Source: an uncultured Bacteroides sp. (GTDB lineage Bacteria; Bacteroidota; Bacteroidia; Bacteroidales; Bacteroidaceae). From it: 64,000 nt of DNA. The translations under genes were made by a program, and so were the position numbers. The stretch spans positions 1 to 64,000 of the forward strand of contig UQVZ01000011.1 of assembly GCA_900544675.1 (NCBI GenBank), read 5' to 3'. The notes below the pieces were generated by a model, which was given only the letters and a program-made list of their open reading frames with translations, was not told the origin of the DNA and did not search any database. Below, in pieces: positions 8,723-16,908 of the stretch (position 1 is its first letter; the number at the start of each line of letters is the position of its first letter).

Positions 8723-9733
8723 ATGAAAGATTTACAAAACTATTCATTATTGTCCCATAACACTTTCGGCATGGATGTATGTGCCGCCCGTTTTGTCGAA
8801 TATGAGTCGGAAGACGAACTCCGTTCGTTTTTAAAGCAAGAGGGAATACCGCAGCCGGTGTTGCCGGTCGGCTCAGGAAGTAACCTGCTTTTCTTGGGCG
8901 ATTTTAGGGGAACCGTATTGCATTCTGCCATATCGGGTGTTCGTGTTCTGCGCGAAACAGACGAAGTGGTGGAAGTCTGTGTCGGTTCGGGTGTCGTATG
9001 GGATGAGTTTGTGGCATATACTGTATCCCGCGGATGGTATGGTGCCGAGAATCTTTCTTTTATACCCGGCGAGGTCGGTGCATCGGCTGTGCAGAACATC
9101 GGAGCATACGGTGTAGAAGCCAAAGACCTGATTACGGCGGTCGATACGGTATGTATAACCACGGGCGAACCTCGCCGTTTCACGAATGAGGAATGCCGTT
9201 ATGCTTATCGGCAAAGCATTTTCAAGCAGGAGCTGAAGGGGCAGTATGTCGTGACGCACGTTACCTTCCGCTTGAGCAAGCAGCCTGTATGGCAGTTGGA
9301 TTATGGCAATATCCGTGCCGAATTGGAAAAAATGCATGCCGAACCGACTCTGCAAACCTTGAGAGATATCATTATCCGCATCCGGAAAGCCAAATTACCC
9401 GATCCTGCAGAAGTGGGCAATGCCGGCAGCTTTTTCATGAATCCGGTCATTCCCGTGTCGCAATACGAGACCTTGCGTGTTTCCTATCCCGATATGCCGC
9501 ATTATCCGGCAGGAGAGGGGAAGGTGAAAGTGCCGGCAGGCTGGCTGATTGACCGTTGCGGCTGGAAAGGAAAGAAGCAAGGACGGGTAGGCGTGTACGA
9601 CAAGCAGGCTTTGGTCTTGGTAAATCTGGGCGGAGCGACCGGCGAAGAAGTGCGCCGGCTTGCCGATGAAGTGGCGGCTTCGGTGAAAGCGAAGTTCGGC
9701 ATCGAAATCAGGCTCGAGGTGAATTATATTTAA
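8723..9733 (+). CDS. murB: UDP-N-acetylenolpyruvoylglucosamine reductase MurB
   Basis: FAD-dependent reductase making UDP-N-acetylmuramate for peptidoglycan. At 336 residues it matches the type I (E. coli-like) enzyme. FAD-binding motifs are GSGSNLLF and IPGEVGASAVQNIGAYGVE; the YRQSIF segment and NAGSFFMNP carry catalytic residues; AGWLIDRCGWKG lies near the C-terminus. It sits second in the operon that begins at 7835, and a metallo-hydrolase follows 72 bases later. Confidence 0.96.
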   Translation: MKDLQNYSLLSHNTFGMDVCAARFVEYESEDELRSFLKQEGIPQPVLPVGSGSNLLFLGDFRGTVLHSAISGVRVLRETDEVVEVCVGSGVVWDEFVAYTVSRGWYGAENLSFIPGEVGASAVQNIGAYGVEAKDLITAVDTVCITTGEPRRFTNEECRYAYRQSIFKQELKGQYVVTHVTFRLSKQPVWQLDYGNIRAELEKMHAEPTLQTLRDIIIRIRKAKLPDPAEVGNAGSFFMNPVIPVSQYETLRVSYPDMPHYPAGEGKVKVPAGWLIDRCGWKGKKQGRVGVYDKQALVLVNLGGATGEEVRRLADEVAASVKAKFGIEIRLEVNYI

Positions 9734-9805
9734 TGGTCATGAAGCGAATGTCCGCATACATAGTAACGGTATGCAGATGTTCGTAGGTATATATAAATAA
9801 GGTAT

Positions 9806-10585
9806 ATGAAAGTAACTGTATTGGGAAGTGGCACTTCGACAGGTGTGCCGCAGGTTGGATGCACCTGTCCGGTCTGTATCAGTACCGATGAGCATGACAA
9901 GCGGTTGCGTTGCTCCGGGCTGGTGGAAGTGGAGGGAGTGCGTATCTTGATTGATTGTGGTCCCGATTTCCGGGAACAGGCACTCCGTCTGCCTGCGTAT
10001 TTGCCGATTGATGGTGTTTTGATTACACATGAACATTACGACCATGTAGGCGGATTGGATGATTTGCGTCCGTTTTGCCGGTTTCGTGATGTGCCAGTAT
10101 ATGCCGAAGCCTATACTGCCGACCGTTTGTTGAAACGTATCCCTTATTGTTTCGATGAGCATCCTTATCCGGGAGTTCCCCGCATTCCGTTGACGAAGAT
10201 AGAACCGTTTGTTTCTTTTCAGGTGGCCAATGCCGAAGGTCATGCGGTAGAAGTCATGCCTTTCCGTGTCATCCATGGCAGACTTCCCATTTTAGGTTTC
10301 CGTATCGGCAAGATGGCATGGATAACGGATATGTCTTATATGCCTGCCGAATCCTATCCCTGTCTGGAAGGGTTGGACTGTCTGTTCATGAACGCTTTGC
10401 GCATTATGCCGCATCCTACGCACCAGTCATTGGAAGAAGCCTTAAAGCAGACTGAACGCATCCAGGCACGTGAAACCTATTTCATTCATATCAGTCATCA
10501 GTTGGGGCTGCATGCCGAAGTAGAAAAGACACTTCCTCCTCATGTACATTTGGCATTCGACGGGATGGAAGTGGAAATAAGATGA
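9806..10585 (+). CDS. PhnP-like metallo-beta-lactamase-fold hydrolase
   Basis: 259-residue cytosolic MBL-fold hydrolase. The metal motif is THEHYDH near residue 73 (HxHxDH), with later ligands near VIHGRLP, WITDMSY and the C-terminal HISHQLG. A cysteine cluster at residues 19-24 (CTCPVC) matches the structural zinc site of PhnP-type phosphodiesterases. The substrate is not known; this group is widespread and is not by itself evidence for phosphonate use. It probably ends the operon with murB, with a terminator at 10647-10686. Confidence 0.85.
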   Translation: MKVTVLGSGTSTGVPQVGCTCPVCISTDEHDKRLRCSGLVEVEGVRILIDCGPDFREQALRLPAYLPIDGVLITHEHYDHVGGLDDLRPFCRFRDVPVYAEAYTADRLLKRIPYCFDEHPYPGVPRIPLTKIEPFVSFQVANAEGHAVEVMPFRVIHGRLPILGFRIGKMAWITDMSYMPAESYPCLEGLDCLFMNALRIMPHPTHQSLEEALKQTERIQARETYFIHISHQLGLHAEVEKTLPPHVHLAFDGMEVEIR

Positions 10586-10646
10586 AATGTTGAGGGCTTT
10601 TTGTAGTAAAAGAAAATTAAGCGGAATGGAAGGACATCTGTATATG

Positions 10647-10686
10647 GAAAAGACTCATCCTCTTTGAAGAAGAATATGAGTCTTTT
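10647..10686. terminator. Hairpin terminator between MBL gene and ibrB
   Basis: A perfect 12-bp stem (10647-10658 with 10675-10686) rich in A on the left and T on the right, suitable for termination in both directions between the convergent genes. Confidence 0.8.
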
Positions 10687-10716
10687 CGTAACGGGTGTAG
10701 AGCTATTTTCAGCAAT

Positions 10717-11322
10717 TTACTTTTCTGTTTTGACCGCGTTTTCTTCGCTGTTCTCTGGGTCAGGCAGGTAGGCTGGTTTAGGCTGTGGAATGGTGAAATC
10801 CTTATCGGAAAAGAGTGCAGCCAGTCCGGATATCTGTTTCAGACGTAACAGTTCATCGCGGTCCATACCGATATTTCTCATAATCCACTGGTCGCTCATG
10901 CCGGCTTTGTCCAGTTCGGCTACAATGTTCGACATCAGGTCTACATCGTGTGTACCGCGGGCACGGTTATGGCGGATGGTAGACCCGATACGGTTCGACA
11001 GGTCTTTATCGATGACCACCACGGGCAGCAAGCCTTTTTCGCGTTCGTATATACGCTTCGATTTCTTTAGTACCGTATAGCGGTGGAATCCGTCTACTAG
11101 GATGTATTCGTCTTTTTCTTGGTCGTGATAGCACACGCAGGGCATGGTGAAACCGTCTTCCCAGATAGACAGTTCGAGCAGCTTCATTTCGGGCGGAGCT
11201 ACTCTGTTTGGATTATAATCATTGGCATGTACTTTTTCTACCGGGACAGCAATCACGTTGTACACCGGGCTTTTATAGTCTTGGGCGGGTTGTTCTTCTG
11301 TCTGTTCTTTTTTCTTTCTCAT
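10717..11322 (-). CDS. ibrB: ParB-like protein, IbrB family
   Basis: 201-residue ParB/sulfiredoxin-superfamily protein. The ParB N-domain is visible as VHANDYNPNRV, then VDGFHRYTVLKK, then RHNRARGTHD, which replaces the usual ENxxR-type box. A helical tail GMDRDELLRLKQIS follows. IbrB is named from E. coli, where ibrA/ibrB activate prophage-borne eib genes; the biochemical activity is unsettled. Its start overlaps the ibrA stop by four bases, so the two are translationally coupled. Confidence 0.85.
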   Translation of the reverse strand: MRKKKEQTEEQPAQDYKSPVYNVIAVPVEKVHANDYNPNRVAPPEMKLLELSIWEDGFTMPCVCYHDQEKDEYILVDGFHRYTVLKKSKRIYEREKGLLPVVVIDKDLSNRIGSTIRHNRARGTHDVDLMSNIVAELDKAGMSDQWIMRNIGMDRDELLRLKQISGLAALFSDKDFTIPQPKPAYLPDPENSEENAVKTEK

Positions 11323-12614
11323 TTCCAGATGTGTTTATAATTTTCCATGATTTGGTTTTTCTTGCTGATTTCTTCCTTATTGGGCGAGAATCCCATATAC
11401 TTGCAGGCATGGTCATTCCGTAAGATGCAGATACACATACGCTTATAGGTCGGTATTTCCCTGAATTCGGGAATGTCGATATCTTCTTGGTATTCCATGC
11501 GGACCGGATGTTTCTTGGTCTTGTAGTTGCTTTTGTCTACAATTTCGATGGGTATCTTGGCGTCAAGTAGTTTTTGGATAACTTCATCACTCAGGCATCC
11601 CCCCTTGTTGCGCCAGAATTTGATGCTGACATCCAGCTTGCGCAGGTAGCCGTTCCGAGTTTCTTCGGGAAGGGTAGACAACAGGAAGAACATAAATGAT
11701 TTCCAGGTGTAACCTTTAGGAAGTTTGATTTTGTTTCGTGCTGTAGCATGGGTGGAACCGTAAATACTGGCAAAGTTTACTCCGTTGATTCTTCCAATCA
11801 TTCGTCCCCACATATCCGGGTCAATCGCTTTGTAGAGCGAAAGGCTTTCGATGGCTTCTCCGATGAACGGGCTAGCCACACGCATACGTTCGATGCTGAC
11901 TCCTGCCTTATAATACAAGTCGTATAAATGATTGTAGTCCCATCCGAATTTCCCGTTGGCTACCCATACATCAGAGGTGCGCCAGTCGTAGATAGGATAG
12001 GCATTGTAAACATCGTTGTTGATTTTGCAGGTCCAGATATAGCGGTGATACAGGAGCGATTTCGGAGTCTGGTAGATACACCGCCATCGGTTGAAACTTT
12101 CTTGGGTACGGATACCTACCAGACAGCATGTCCGTATGGCTTTCTTTTTCAGGTGCAGCCAGTTGGCGAAATAAAGCTGGAAGTCGTAATCCCACATTTC
12201 TGGCTTGAATCCTTCAAAGCAGTCGGCTGTAGTGGCATCCTTAGGCATTGGACGCACCCAGATGTCTTCTTTGCCTTTTTCCCATGGCCGCCAGTAGGAT
12301 TGATACATTGAGGTGCTGGTAGCTACCCGGAAGGGCACGCATATCCGATATACTTCGAGGATGTCTTTATTCGCCTCGAAGATACGTTCTACATAGTCGA
12401 TTGTCATTTTGTATTGCACTTCATAGTCCATGAAGTAGACACCAATCTTGCGTCCGGGCTGGTGGCTCCGAATGTAGTCAATACACATATTTAATAATAC
12501 GCCGCTGTCTTTCCCTCCGGAAAAGGAAACATAAACGTTATCAAATTCTTTAAATATAATGTCCAGTCGCTCTTGTGCTAGTTGGTAAACATTTTTATCA
12601 GTCGTTTCTTTCAT
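11319..12614 (-). CDS. ibrA: PAPS-reductase-like protein, IbrA family
   Basis: 431-residue adenine-nucleotide alpha-hydrolase with the PP-loop SFSGGKDSGV at residues 31-40, the signature of PAPS reductases, DndC and related ATP-pyrophosphatases. A second conserved region GIRTQES near residue 167 and a C-terminal DUF3440-like part (RMCICILRNDHACKYMGF) match IbrA. Scattered cysteines (TCC, CICI, HAC) could bind metal. It overlaps the GNAT gene upstream by 17 bases and ibrB downstream by 4. The reaction is unknown; the fold suggests nucleotide-activated chemistry, possibly sulfur transfer. Confidence 0.85.
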   Translation of the reverse strand: MKETTDKNVYQLAQERLDIIFKEFDNVYVSFSGGKDSGVLLNMCIDYIRSHQPGRKIGVYFMDYEVQYKMTIDYVERIFEANKDILEVYRICVPFRVATSTSMYQSYWRPWEKGKEDIWVRPMPKDATTADCFEGFKPEMWDYDFQLYFANWLHLKKKAIRTCCLVGIRTQESFNRWRCIYQTPKSLLYHRYIWTCKINNDVYNAYPIYDWRTSDVWVANGKFGWDYNHLYDLYYKAGVSIERMRVASPFIGEAIESLSLYKAIDPDMWGRMIGRINGVNFASIYGSTHATARNKIKLPKGYTWKSFMFFLLSTLPEETRNGYLRKLDVSIKFWRNKGGCLSDEVIQKLLDAKIPIEIVDKSNYKTKKHPVRMEYQEDIDIPEFREIPTYKRMCICILRNDHACKYMGFSPNKEEISKKNQIMENYKHIWK

Positions 12615-13014
12615 TTTTTCTTTCCATTTTTAGGTATAGTTTCCATTCTTTGACGGTTTGGAATCCCTCTTGGCTGAACAGGTCTTTGTGGATGGTTTGT
12701 ACCACGGCATCCAGTGCAGGGGCTTTGTCCCTATAATAATTGCATACGGCATGCAGCAGGCACGAAAGGATTTCGTCGTGCCCTTCCTGTTGTGCATAAT
12801 AATTATTGATGATGATTTCTCCTTTTTTCAATTCGACCGGGATGAAACCGATGGCTTTTTCCTGATCGTCGGTCGCGATGTGCCATACGTATTTCTCTCC
12901 GGTCTTGAAAGGATAGCGGTTGTTATATTTTAGCACAGAAGGGTTCATTACGAGCGGTCCTACCAGAGGATACAGCTCGGGGTCCGTTCCGCTTAGTCGC
13001 AGAATATGTATCAT
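12598..13014 (-). CDS. GNAT-like acetyltransferase, first gene of the ibr operon
   Basis: 138-residue protein with a compact GNAT pattern: strand pair WHIATDDQEKAIGFIPVELK, then IIINNYYAQ, then helix ILSCLLHAV where the acetyl-CoA pyrophosphate loop would sit, then the C-terminal FSQEGFQTVKEWKLYLK typical of GNAT ends. The canonical QxxGxG/A loop is not obvious, so activity is uncertain. It overlaps ibrA by 17 bases. A TATATTTG at 13051-13044 could be the -7 box, without a good -33. Confidence 0.7.
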   Translation of the reverse strand: MIHILRLSGTDPELYPLVGPLVMNPSVLKYNNRYPFKTGEKYVWHIATDDQEKAIGFIPVELKKGEIIINNYYAQQEGHDEILSCLLHAVCNYYRDKAPALDAVVQTIHKDLFSQEGFQTVKEWKLYLKMERKNERND

Positions 13015-13084
13015 AGTTTATGACTTTTAATGTAATCGGTGAGCAAATATATAAAATCCTCGGCGAATAACCGCACGATGGTTT

Positions 13085-13909
13085 TCATTTCTTTTTCAGT
13101 TCGATTACTACCACTTCGCTGGGTGTAAAGAGCCGGATGTCCTTTCGCGAGGTTCCCAGTCCGTTTGTGATGATAATGGGGATGCCCTGGCTGTTGTGTT
13201 TCAGTCCCGTCAGGAACCGGTTCCCGTATTTCGAGAAATGGGCGGGAGTCCATCTTTTGAAGAGGCTGACTTGTCCTCCGTGCGTGTGTCCGGCTAATGC
13301 CAGGTCGGTATTCGATACGTCGGTATCTTCCACATAGTCGGGCGTATGCACCAGCAGGATGACAAAGTCGGACGGATGAAGCGAAAGCGTAGGCGATATG
13401 CCGTTCCGTTTCAGGTCGAACGGGTTGCGTATGCCGCAGAGCAGGATGTATTCATTTCCCTTTCGGAGGGTATCCGTTTCGTGTTCCAGCAGACGGACTC
13501 CCGTCTGCTGCATGGCTTGGCGCACCAGTGCGTCGTTTTCCCCTTGGTCATGGTTGCCCATCACGGCATACGTTCCGTAGGGTGTCTTCACCTGCTCGAG
13601 TGCCGTAAAAAGTTCGAGCAGATTCCCTCCGTTTCGTCCTCGGTAGTCTCCTCCCAGTAACAATACATCGGCATCGGTCGCTTGCAGGGCACGGATGGCA
13701 TTGGGCAGACGTTTGGATGTAAACCGGCTTTCGTAATGAAAATCGGAAGCGAAAGCGATGCGGAACCCGTCAAAAGAGTCGGGCAATTGTTCGCTATACA
13801 GTTCGTAATGCTTGATACGTCCCACACCTTTGTATTTTGAAAGTGAAGCTGTAGCACACGAAGAAAGCAGAATACAAATGCTTATCAATATCAGGTAATG
13901 TCTATGCAT
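13085..13909 (-). CDS. Lipoprotein metallophosphoesterase
   Basis: 274-residue calcineurin-like phosphoesterase with a lipoprotein signal (ILISICILLSSC, Cys18). Metal-site motifs appear in order: FASDFHYE (normally DxH), GGDYRGR, MGNHDQGE, LLVHTPDY and GHTHGGQ. The family includes YaeI/YkuE-type enzymes acting on phospholipid-linked substrates; the exact substrate is unknown. It has its own -7 box TACCTTTG (13939-13932). Between it and the recombinase lie the 14018-14141 inverted repeats. Confidence 0.85.
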   Translation of the reverse strand: MHRHYLILISICILLSSCATASLSKYKGVGRIKHYELYSEQLPDSFDGFRIAFASDFHYESRFTSKRLPNAIRALQATDADVLLLGGDYRGRNGGNLLELFTALEQVKTPYGTYAVMGNHDQGENDALVRQAMQQTGVRLLEHETDTLRKGNEYILLCGIRNPFDLKRNGISPTLSLHPSDFVILLVHTPDYVEDTDVSNTDLALAGHTHGGQVSLFKRWTPAHFSKYGNRFLTGLKHNSQGIPIIITNGLGTSRKDIRLFTPSEVVVIELKKK

Positions 13910-13931
13910 AGGTTAAATCTGTTAAGTAAAA

Positions 13932-13939
13932 CAAAGGTA
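13932..13939 (-). promoter_or_regulatory. -7 box of the phosphoesterase gene
   Basis: TACCTTTG on the minus strand, an exact consensus, 23 bases upstream of the ATG. No TTTG is seen at the right distance. Confidence 0.5.
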
Positions 13940-14017
13940 GGCATTTAAATTAAGAATGAAAAAACAATGTTCGATGAACTTTTATCGTTGTTAGGTTTCA
14001 TCTTTGAATTGTAGTTT

Positions 14018-14141
14018 AAATATGAAGTAACGATTTTACAGCAAATAATAAAAGATTTTATCTAGCTGTTTTAACCTTGATCATGTAATAAAGTTGCAAG
14101 TTGATTTTCAATAAGTAATATAGAATCGTCACTTCATATTT
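14018..14141. repeat. 18-bp inverted-repeat pair enclosing 88 bp, next to recombinase
   Basis: The left arm 14018-14035 and right arm 14124-14141 are inverted copies with 17 of 18 positions identical; the single difference is AGTAACG versus AGTGACG. The pair lies 38 bases from the recombinase stop codon and 109 bases from the phosphoesterase start. Size and placement resemble invertible segments of Bacteroidales, but no consensus promoter is seen inside in either direction. Confidence 0.75.
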
Positions 14142-14178
14142 ATACGCAATTGAGATTGGTCGAATATTTATGATTATT

Positions 14179-15396
14179 TTATTTGCGCAAAATCTTGCTA
14201 ATCATTTTCCGATTGGCTTTCACAACTCCTTCCGTATCGATAGAAGAAAGGTAAATTTGAGTGGTTTTCAGGCTTTCATGTCCCAGTCCTTTACTGACAA
14301 TAGACAGGCTGACTCCCATATCTCTCATTGTGCTGGCCCAACTGTGTCGCCCAACGTAGGTTGTGAGTGGCATCTGCAATCCTACCATATTCCCGATTTT
14401 TTTCAGATGATAGTTTATTTTATGTTCCATTCGTTCGTATTGTTGGCGTTCCGTACCGTCTTGGACAGTAATTATAGGCAGCAGATACGGACTGTTTACG
14501 GTCAGATGAGCATAAGTATCTACAATGTCCTGCATAGCTGGTTCCCAACCAATGGACAGGCTTTGTCCGGTTTTCTTACGACTATATTGTAATAGACCGT
14601 TCTTTATGCTGTCCTTTTTCAGGTAAGCCATGTCTACAAATGAGATTCCTTGTAAGTAGATACTTAGCATAAACATGTCTCTTGCAAAGGCAAGAGCGGA
14701 ATCTTCTGGTAGGTTGAGCTGTCGGATAGCACGTATGGAATCTAATGGGAGGGCACGTTTGACAGTATGGGCAAAGCCCGTGAAGACGTGGCGGAAAATA
14801 TCTTTATCAGTGGTCAGCCCTGTTTCCACCGCTTTCCGGTATAGGGTGCGTAACGTTCGCAGGTAGCATGACGAAGAATTGCGCTTCACTCCGCGTCCTT
14901 TCAGCCAGGCTTCGTATTGATTCATTGTTTCTGCATCCAGTGCATAGATGGTCATATCTTCTCCATTTCGGAAATGAGAAAAACTTGCTAATGCGTCGCG
15001 ATAGGTTTTGGCCGTTCCTTTCCGGTCTATGCGAAGCTTTTTTGTAATCATGCTGTGTATAAAGCTGAACCAGGTTTGGCAGGGAGGAAGAAGCCTGAAA
15101 GCCGATACGATTTCGTCTACGGTATATTCTACCAGCGCCAATTCTTTTTCCTTGATAAGCGTGGTAAGTTGTTTGCTGTCCCATTGCACTTTGGAAGCGA
15201 TTAATTGTAGTCCAGCTTGTCTTTCGGGGGTTCCAATAATGCGTACGAATGAGTTTTTTTCATCCCATTCTTCCGGTCTGATATGATAACCGGTGTAAAC
15301 TGTTCGCGTACTTCGGCGGTGAATTACTTGAAAATAAAGGGTTCCTTCTTTGTCCTGGGTGGTCGAAGGGCGGAATTTCAGTTTAAATGATGTCAT
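14179..15396 (-). CDS. Tyrosine recombinase (solitary integrase)
   Basis: 405-residue phage-integrase-family recombinase. N-terminal arm-binding region (FRPSTTQDKEGTLYFQVIHR), central SAM-like core-binding region (residues 115-200) and C-terminal catalytic domain with conserved Lys in YSRKKTGQ, the HxxR-equivalent TTYVGRHSWAS, His in LGHESLKTTQIY and the nucleophile Tyr in that segment. It matches Bacteroidetes invertases and integrases of mobile elements. No excisionase, relaxase or transfer genes are adjacent. Inverted repeats lie on both sides (14018-14141 and 15565-15752), which favours a site-specific inversion role or a decayed element. Confidence 0.92.
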   Translation of the reverse strand: MTSFKLKFRPSTTQDKEGTLYFQVIHRRSTRTVYTGYHIRPEEWDEKNSFVRIIGTPERQAGLQLIASKVQWDSKQLTTLIKEKELALVEYTVDEIVSAFRLLPPCQTWFSFIHSMITKKLRIDRKGTAKTYRDALASFSHFRNGEDMTIYALDAETMNQYEAWLKGRGVKRNSSSCYLRTLRTLYRKAVETGLTTDKDIFRHVFTGFAHTVKRALPLDSIRAIRQLNLPEDSALAFARDMFMLSIYLQGISFVDMAYLKKDSIKNGLLQYSRKKTGQSLSIGWEPAMQDIVDTYAHLTVNSPYLLPIITVQDGTERQQYERMEHKINYHLKKIGNMVGLQMPLTTYVGRHSWASTMRDMGVSLSIVSKGLGHESLKTTQIYLSSIDTEGVVKANRKMISKILRK

Positions 15397-15768
15397 GTTA
15401 TCTGATTTTAATAAGTTGTTAAAACTGAAAATACGCAGAAGCCACCAATTTTGTTATTTGGTTTTAGGGAGCAATGATTGCTGAGCGGTCAATTTGTATT
15501 AGAATATTCCTGTCCGTCAGAGTGCATTGTGCTTTTCTTATTATTTATAATGGTGCTAAACTAAAAATGAACCGTACTCCAAAGTTAGACATAAAATTTT
15601 GGAGATACGGTTCATTTAAAATGAAATGAGGGAGTATATCTATATGTTTAGGAAAGTTAGTGTTGTTGACAGATAGAGATACGTTAATGTGGATTTACCA
15701 GCAAGGTTTTGTGTTTGTTGGCAAATCGGACATTCATATTTCACGTATCTCTGTGGTTGACAAGTCAA
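15397..15768. other. Gene-free gap upstream of the recombinase
   Basis: 372 bases without a credible gene. It holds the hairpin 15565-15617 and a further inverted pair of AGAGATACGT (15675-15684) and ACGTATCTCT (15743-15752). No TAnnTTTG box on the minus strand for the recombinase was found. Confidence 0.6.
15565..15617. repeat. Long hairpin between phnW and recombinase genes
   Basis: Arms 15565-15583 and 15597-15617 pair over about 19 bp with one bulge and a 13-base loop. On the minus strand the stem is followed by TTTTTAG, so it could terminate the phn operon. The GAGATACG core is repeated at 15676-15683 and inverted at 15744-15751. Confidence 0.7.
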
Positions 15769-16854
15769 TTACTGTATTTCCTTAATGGCCTCTACCAGAC
15801 GCTTGAAGTCTTCGGGGAATACGTCGCCGATGTTTCCGATGCGGAAGGTGTCGGCTTGCGAAATCTTGCCCGGGTAGATGACGAAGCCTTTGGCTTTCAG
15901 CTTCTGATAGAAATCCTTGAAGTTGAAGTCTGCCGTCGGGTAGTAGAAAGAGGTGATGACAGGCGACTGTTCTTCGTCGGTCAGCAAGGTGCGGAAGCCC
16001 AGCGAGCGCATTCCTTCTACCAGCACGCGGTGGTTCTCCCGGTAGCGGGCGTGGCGTGCGGCGATGCCTCCTTCTGCCTGCAATTCCTTCAGGGCTTGCA
16101 TGAAGGCACGTACCACATGGGTAGGCGAGGTGAAACGCCATTTGCCGTGACCCTTCTCCATGGTGTCCCATTGGTCGTACAGGTCGAGCGAGAGCGAGCG
16201 TGCCACGCCTTTGCATTGTTCCAGCAACGAGCGGCGGGCAAGAATGAAGCCGAATCCCGGAACACCCTGGATACACTTGTTGGCAGAGCTGATCATAAAG
16301 TCGATGCCCAGTTGAGCCATGTCGATGGGCACGCCTCCGAAGCTGCTCATGGCGTCCACTATCAACACTTTGCCGTGGCGTTTCACCACTTCGGCGATGG
16401 CTTCCAGCGGGTTGAGCACACCGGTAGTCGTTTCGCAGTGCACCACGGATACGTGGGTCACTTCGGGATGCTCGTTGAGGTAAGCGTCTACCTGCGCCGG
16501 GTCTACCTGTTCAGTCTCGTCAAACTTCATCAGGTGATAATTCAGGTGGTAATAGTCGGCAATCACGCCCATGCGTTTGCCATATGCGCCGTTGGCTGCC
16601 ACCAGCAAGTGGTCTTCGGGGCGGACAACCGAACCCAGCGTGGCTTCTACGCAGAAGCTTCCGCTTCCCTGCATCAATACGGCGGTATATTCTTCGGGAC
16701 GGCTGCTTGCCAGTTCCACCAGTTCCTTGCGGATTACTTCCACAATGCCTACGTTATAGTCTTCGTCCCACGTACACCAGTCGCTCATCATGGCTTCTTT
16801 TACGGTTTCACTCGTGGTCAACGGTCCGGGGGTCAATAATAAATACGGTCTCAT
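15769..16854 (-). CDS. phnW: 2-aminoethylphosphonate--pyruvate transaminase PhnW
   Basis: PLP-dependent class V aminotransferase converting 2-aminoethylphosphonate and pyruvate to phosphonoacetaldehyde and alanine. At 361 residues the length is normal. Visible: N-terminal LLTPGPLTTSETVKEAM, MQGSGSFCVEATLGS, the PLP-ring aspartate in VDAMSSFGG and the Schiff-base lysine in SSANKCIQGVPGFGF. It is the last gene of a three-gene operon after phnX (54-base gap), which fixes the pathway. The hairpin 15565-15617 follows. Confidence 0.95.
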   Translation of the reverse strand: MRPYLLLTPGPLTTSETVKEAMMSDWCTWDEDYNVGIVEVIRKELVELASSRPEEYTAVLMQGSGSFCVEATLGSVVRPEDHLLVAANGAYGKRMGVIADYYHLNYHLMKFDETEQVDPAQVDAYLNEHPEVTHVSVVHCETTTGVLNPLEAIAEVVKRHGKVLIVDAMSSFGGVPIDMAQLGIDFMISSANKCIQGVPGFGFILARRSLLEQCKGVARSLSLDLYDQWDTMEKGHGKWRFTSPTHVVRAFMQALKELQAEGGIAARHARYRENHRVLVEGMRSLGFRTLLTDEEQSPVITSFYYPTADFNFKDFYQKLKAKGFVIYPGKISQADTFRIGNIGDVFPEDFKRLVEAIKEIQ

Positions 16855-16908
16855 GTTTGCTAATGTATTTAAAGAAGTAAAGTTTTATGTTCGTAAAATC
16901 TCAGTGGT

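Noticed and set aside
9806..10585. Assigning the MBL-fold hydrolase to phosphonate degradation as phnP
   Set aside because: It shares the PhnP cysteine and His motifs, but it lies in an operon with murB, 5 kb from phnWX, and the phnWX route needs no PhnP.
13044..13051. Definite promoter call for the ibr operon
   Set aside because: The TATATTTG box is exact but no TTTG is found at -33, so it is mentioned only within the gene entry.
13011..13088. 25-codon frame upstream of the GNAT gene
   Set aside because: It spans the possible -7 box (13044-13051) of the ibr operon and has no support as a gene.
10717..15768. Conjugative transposon or prophage call for the ibr-recombinase region
   Set aside because: Only one recombinase is present; no relaxase, tra, excisionase, portal or capsid genes, and no clear direct-repeat att pair was found.
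15709..16839. Long open frame (+) opposite phnW
   Set aside because: Shadow caused by codon bias of phnW; His/Val/Phe-rich product without motifs.
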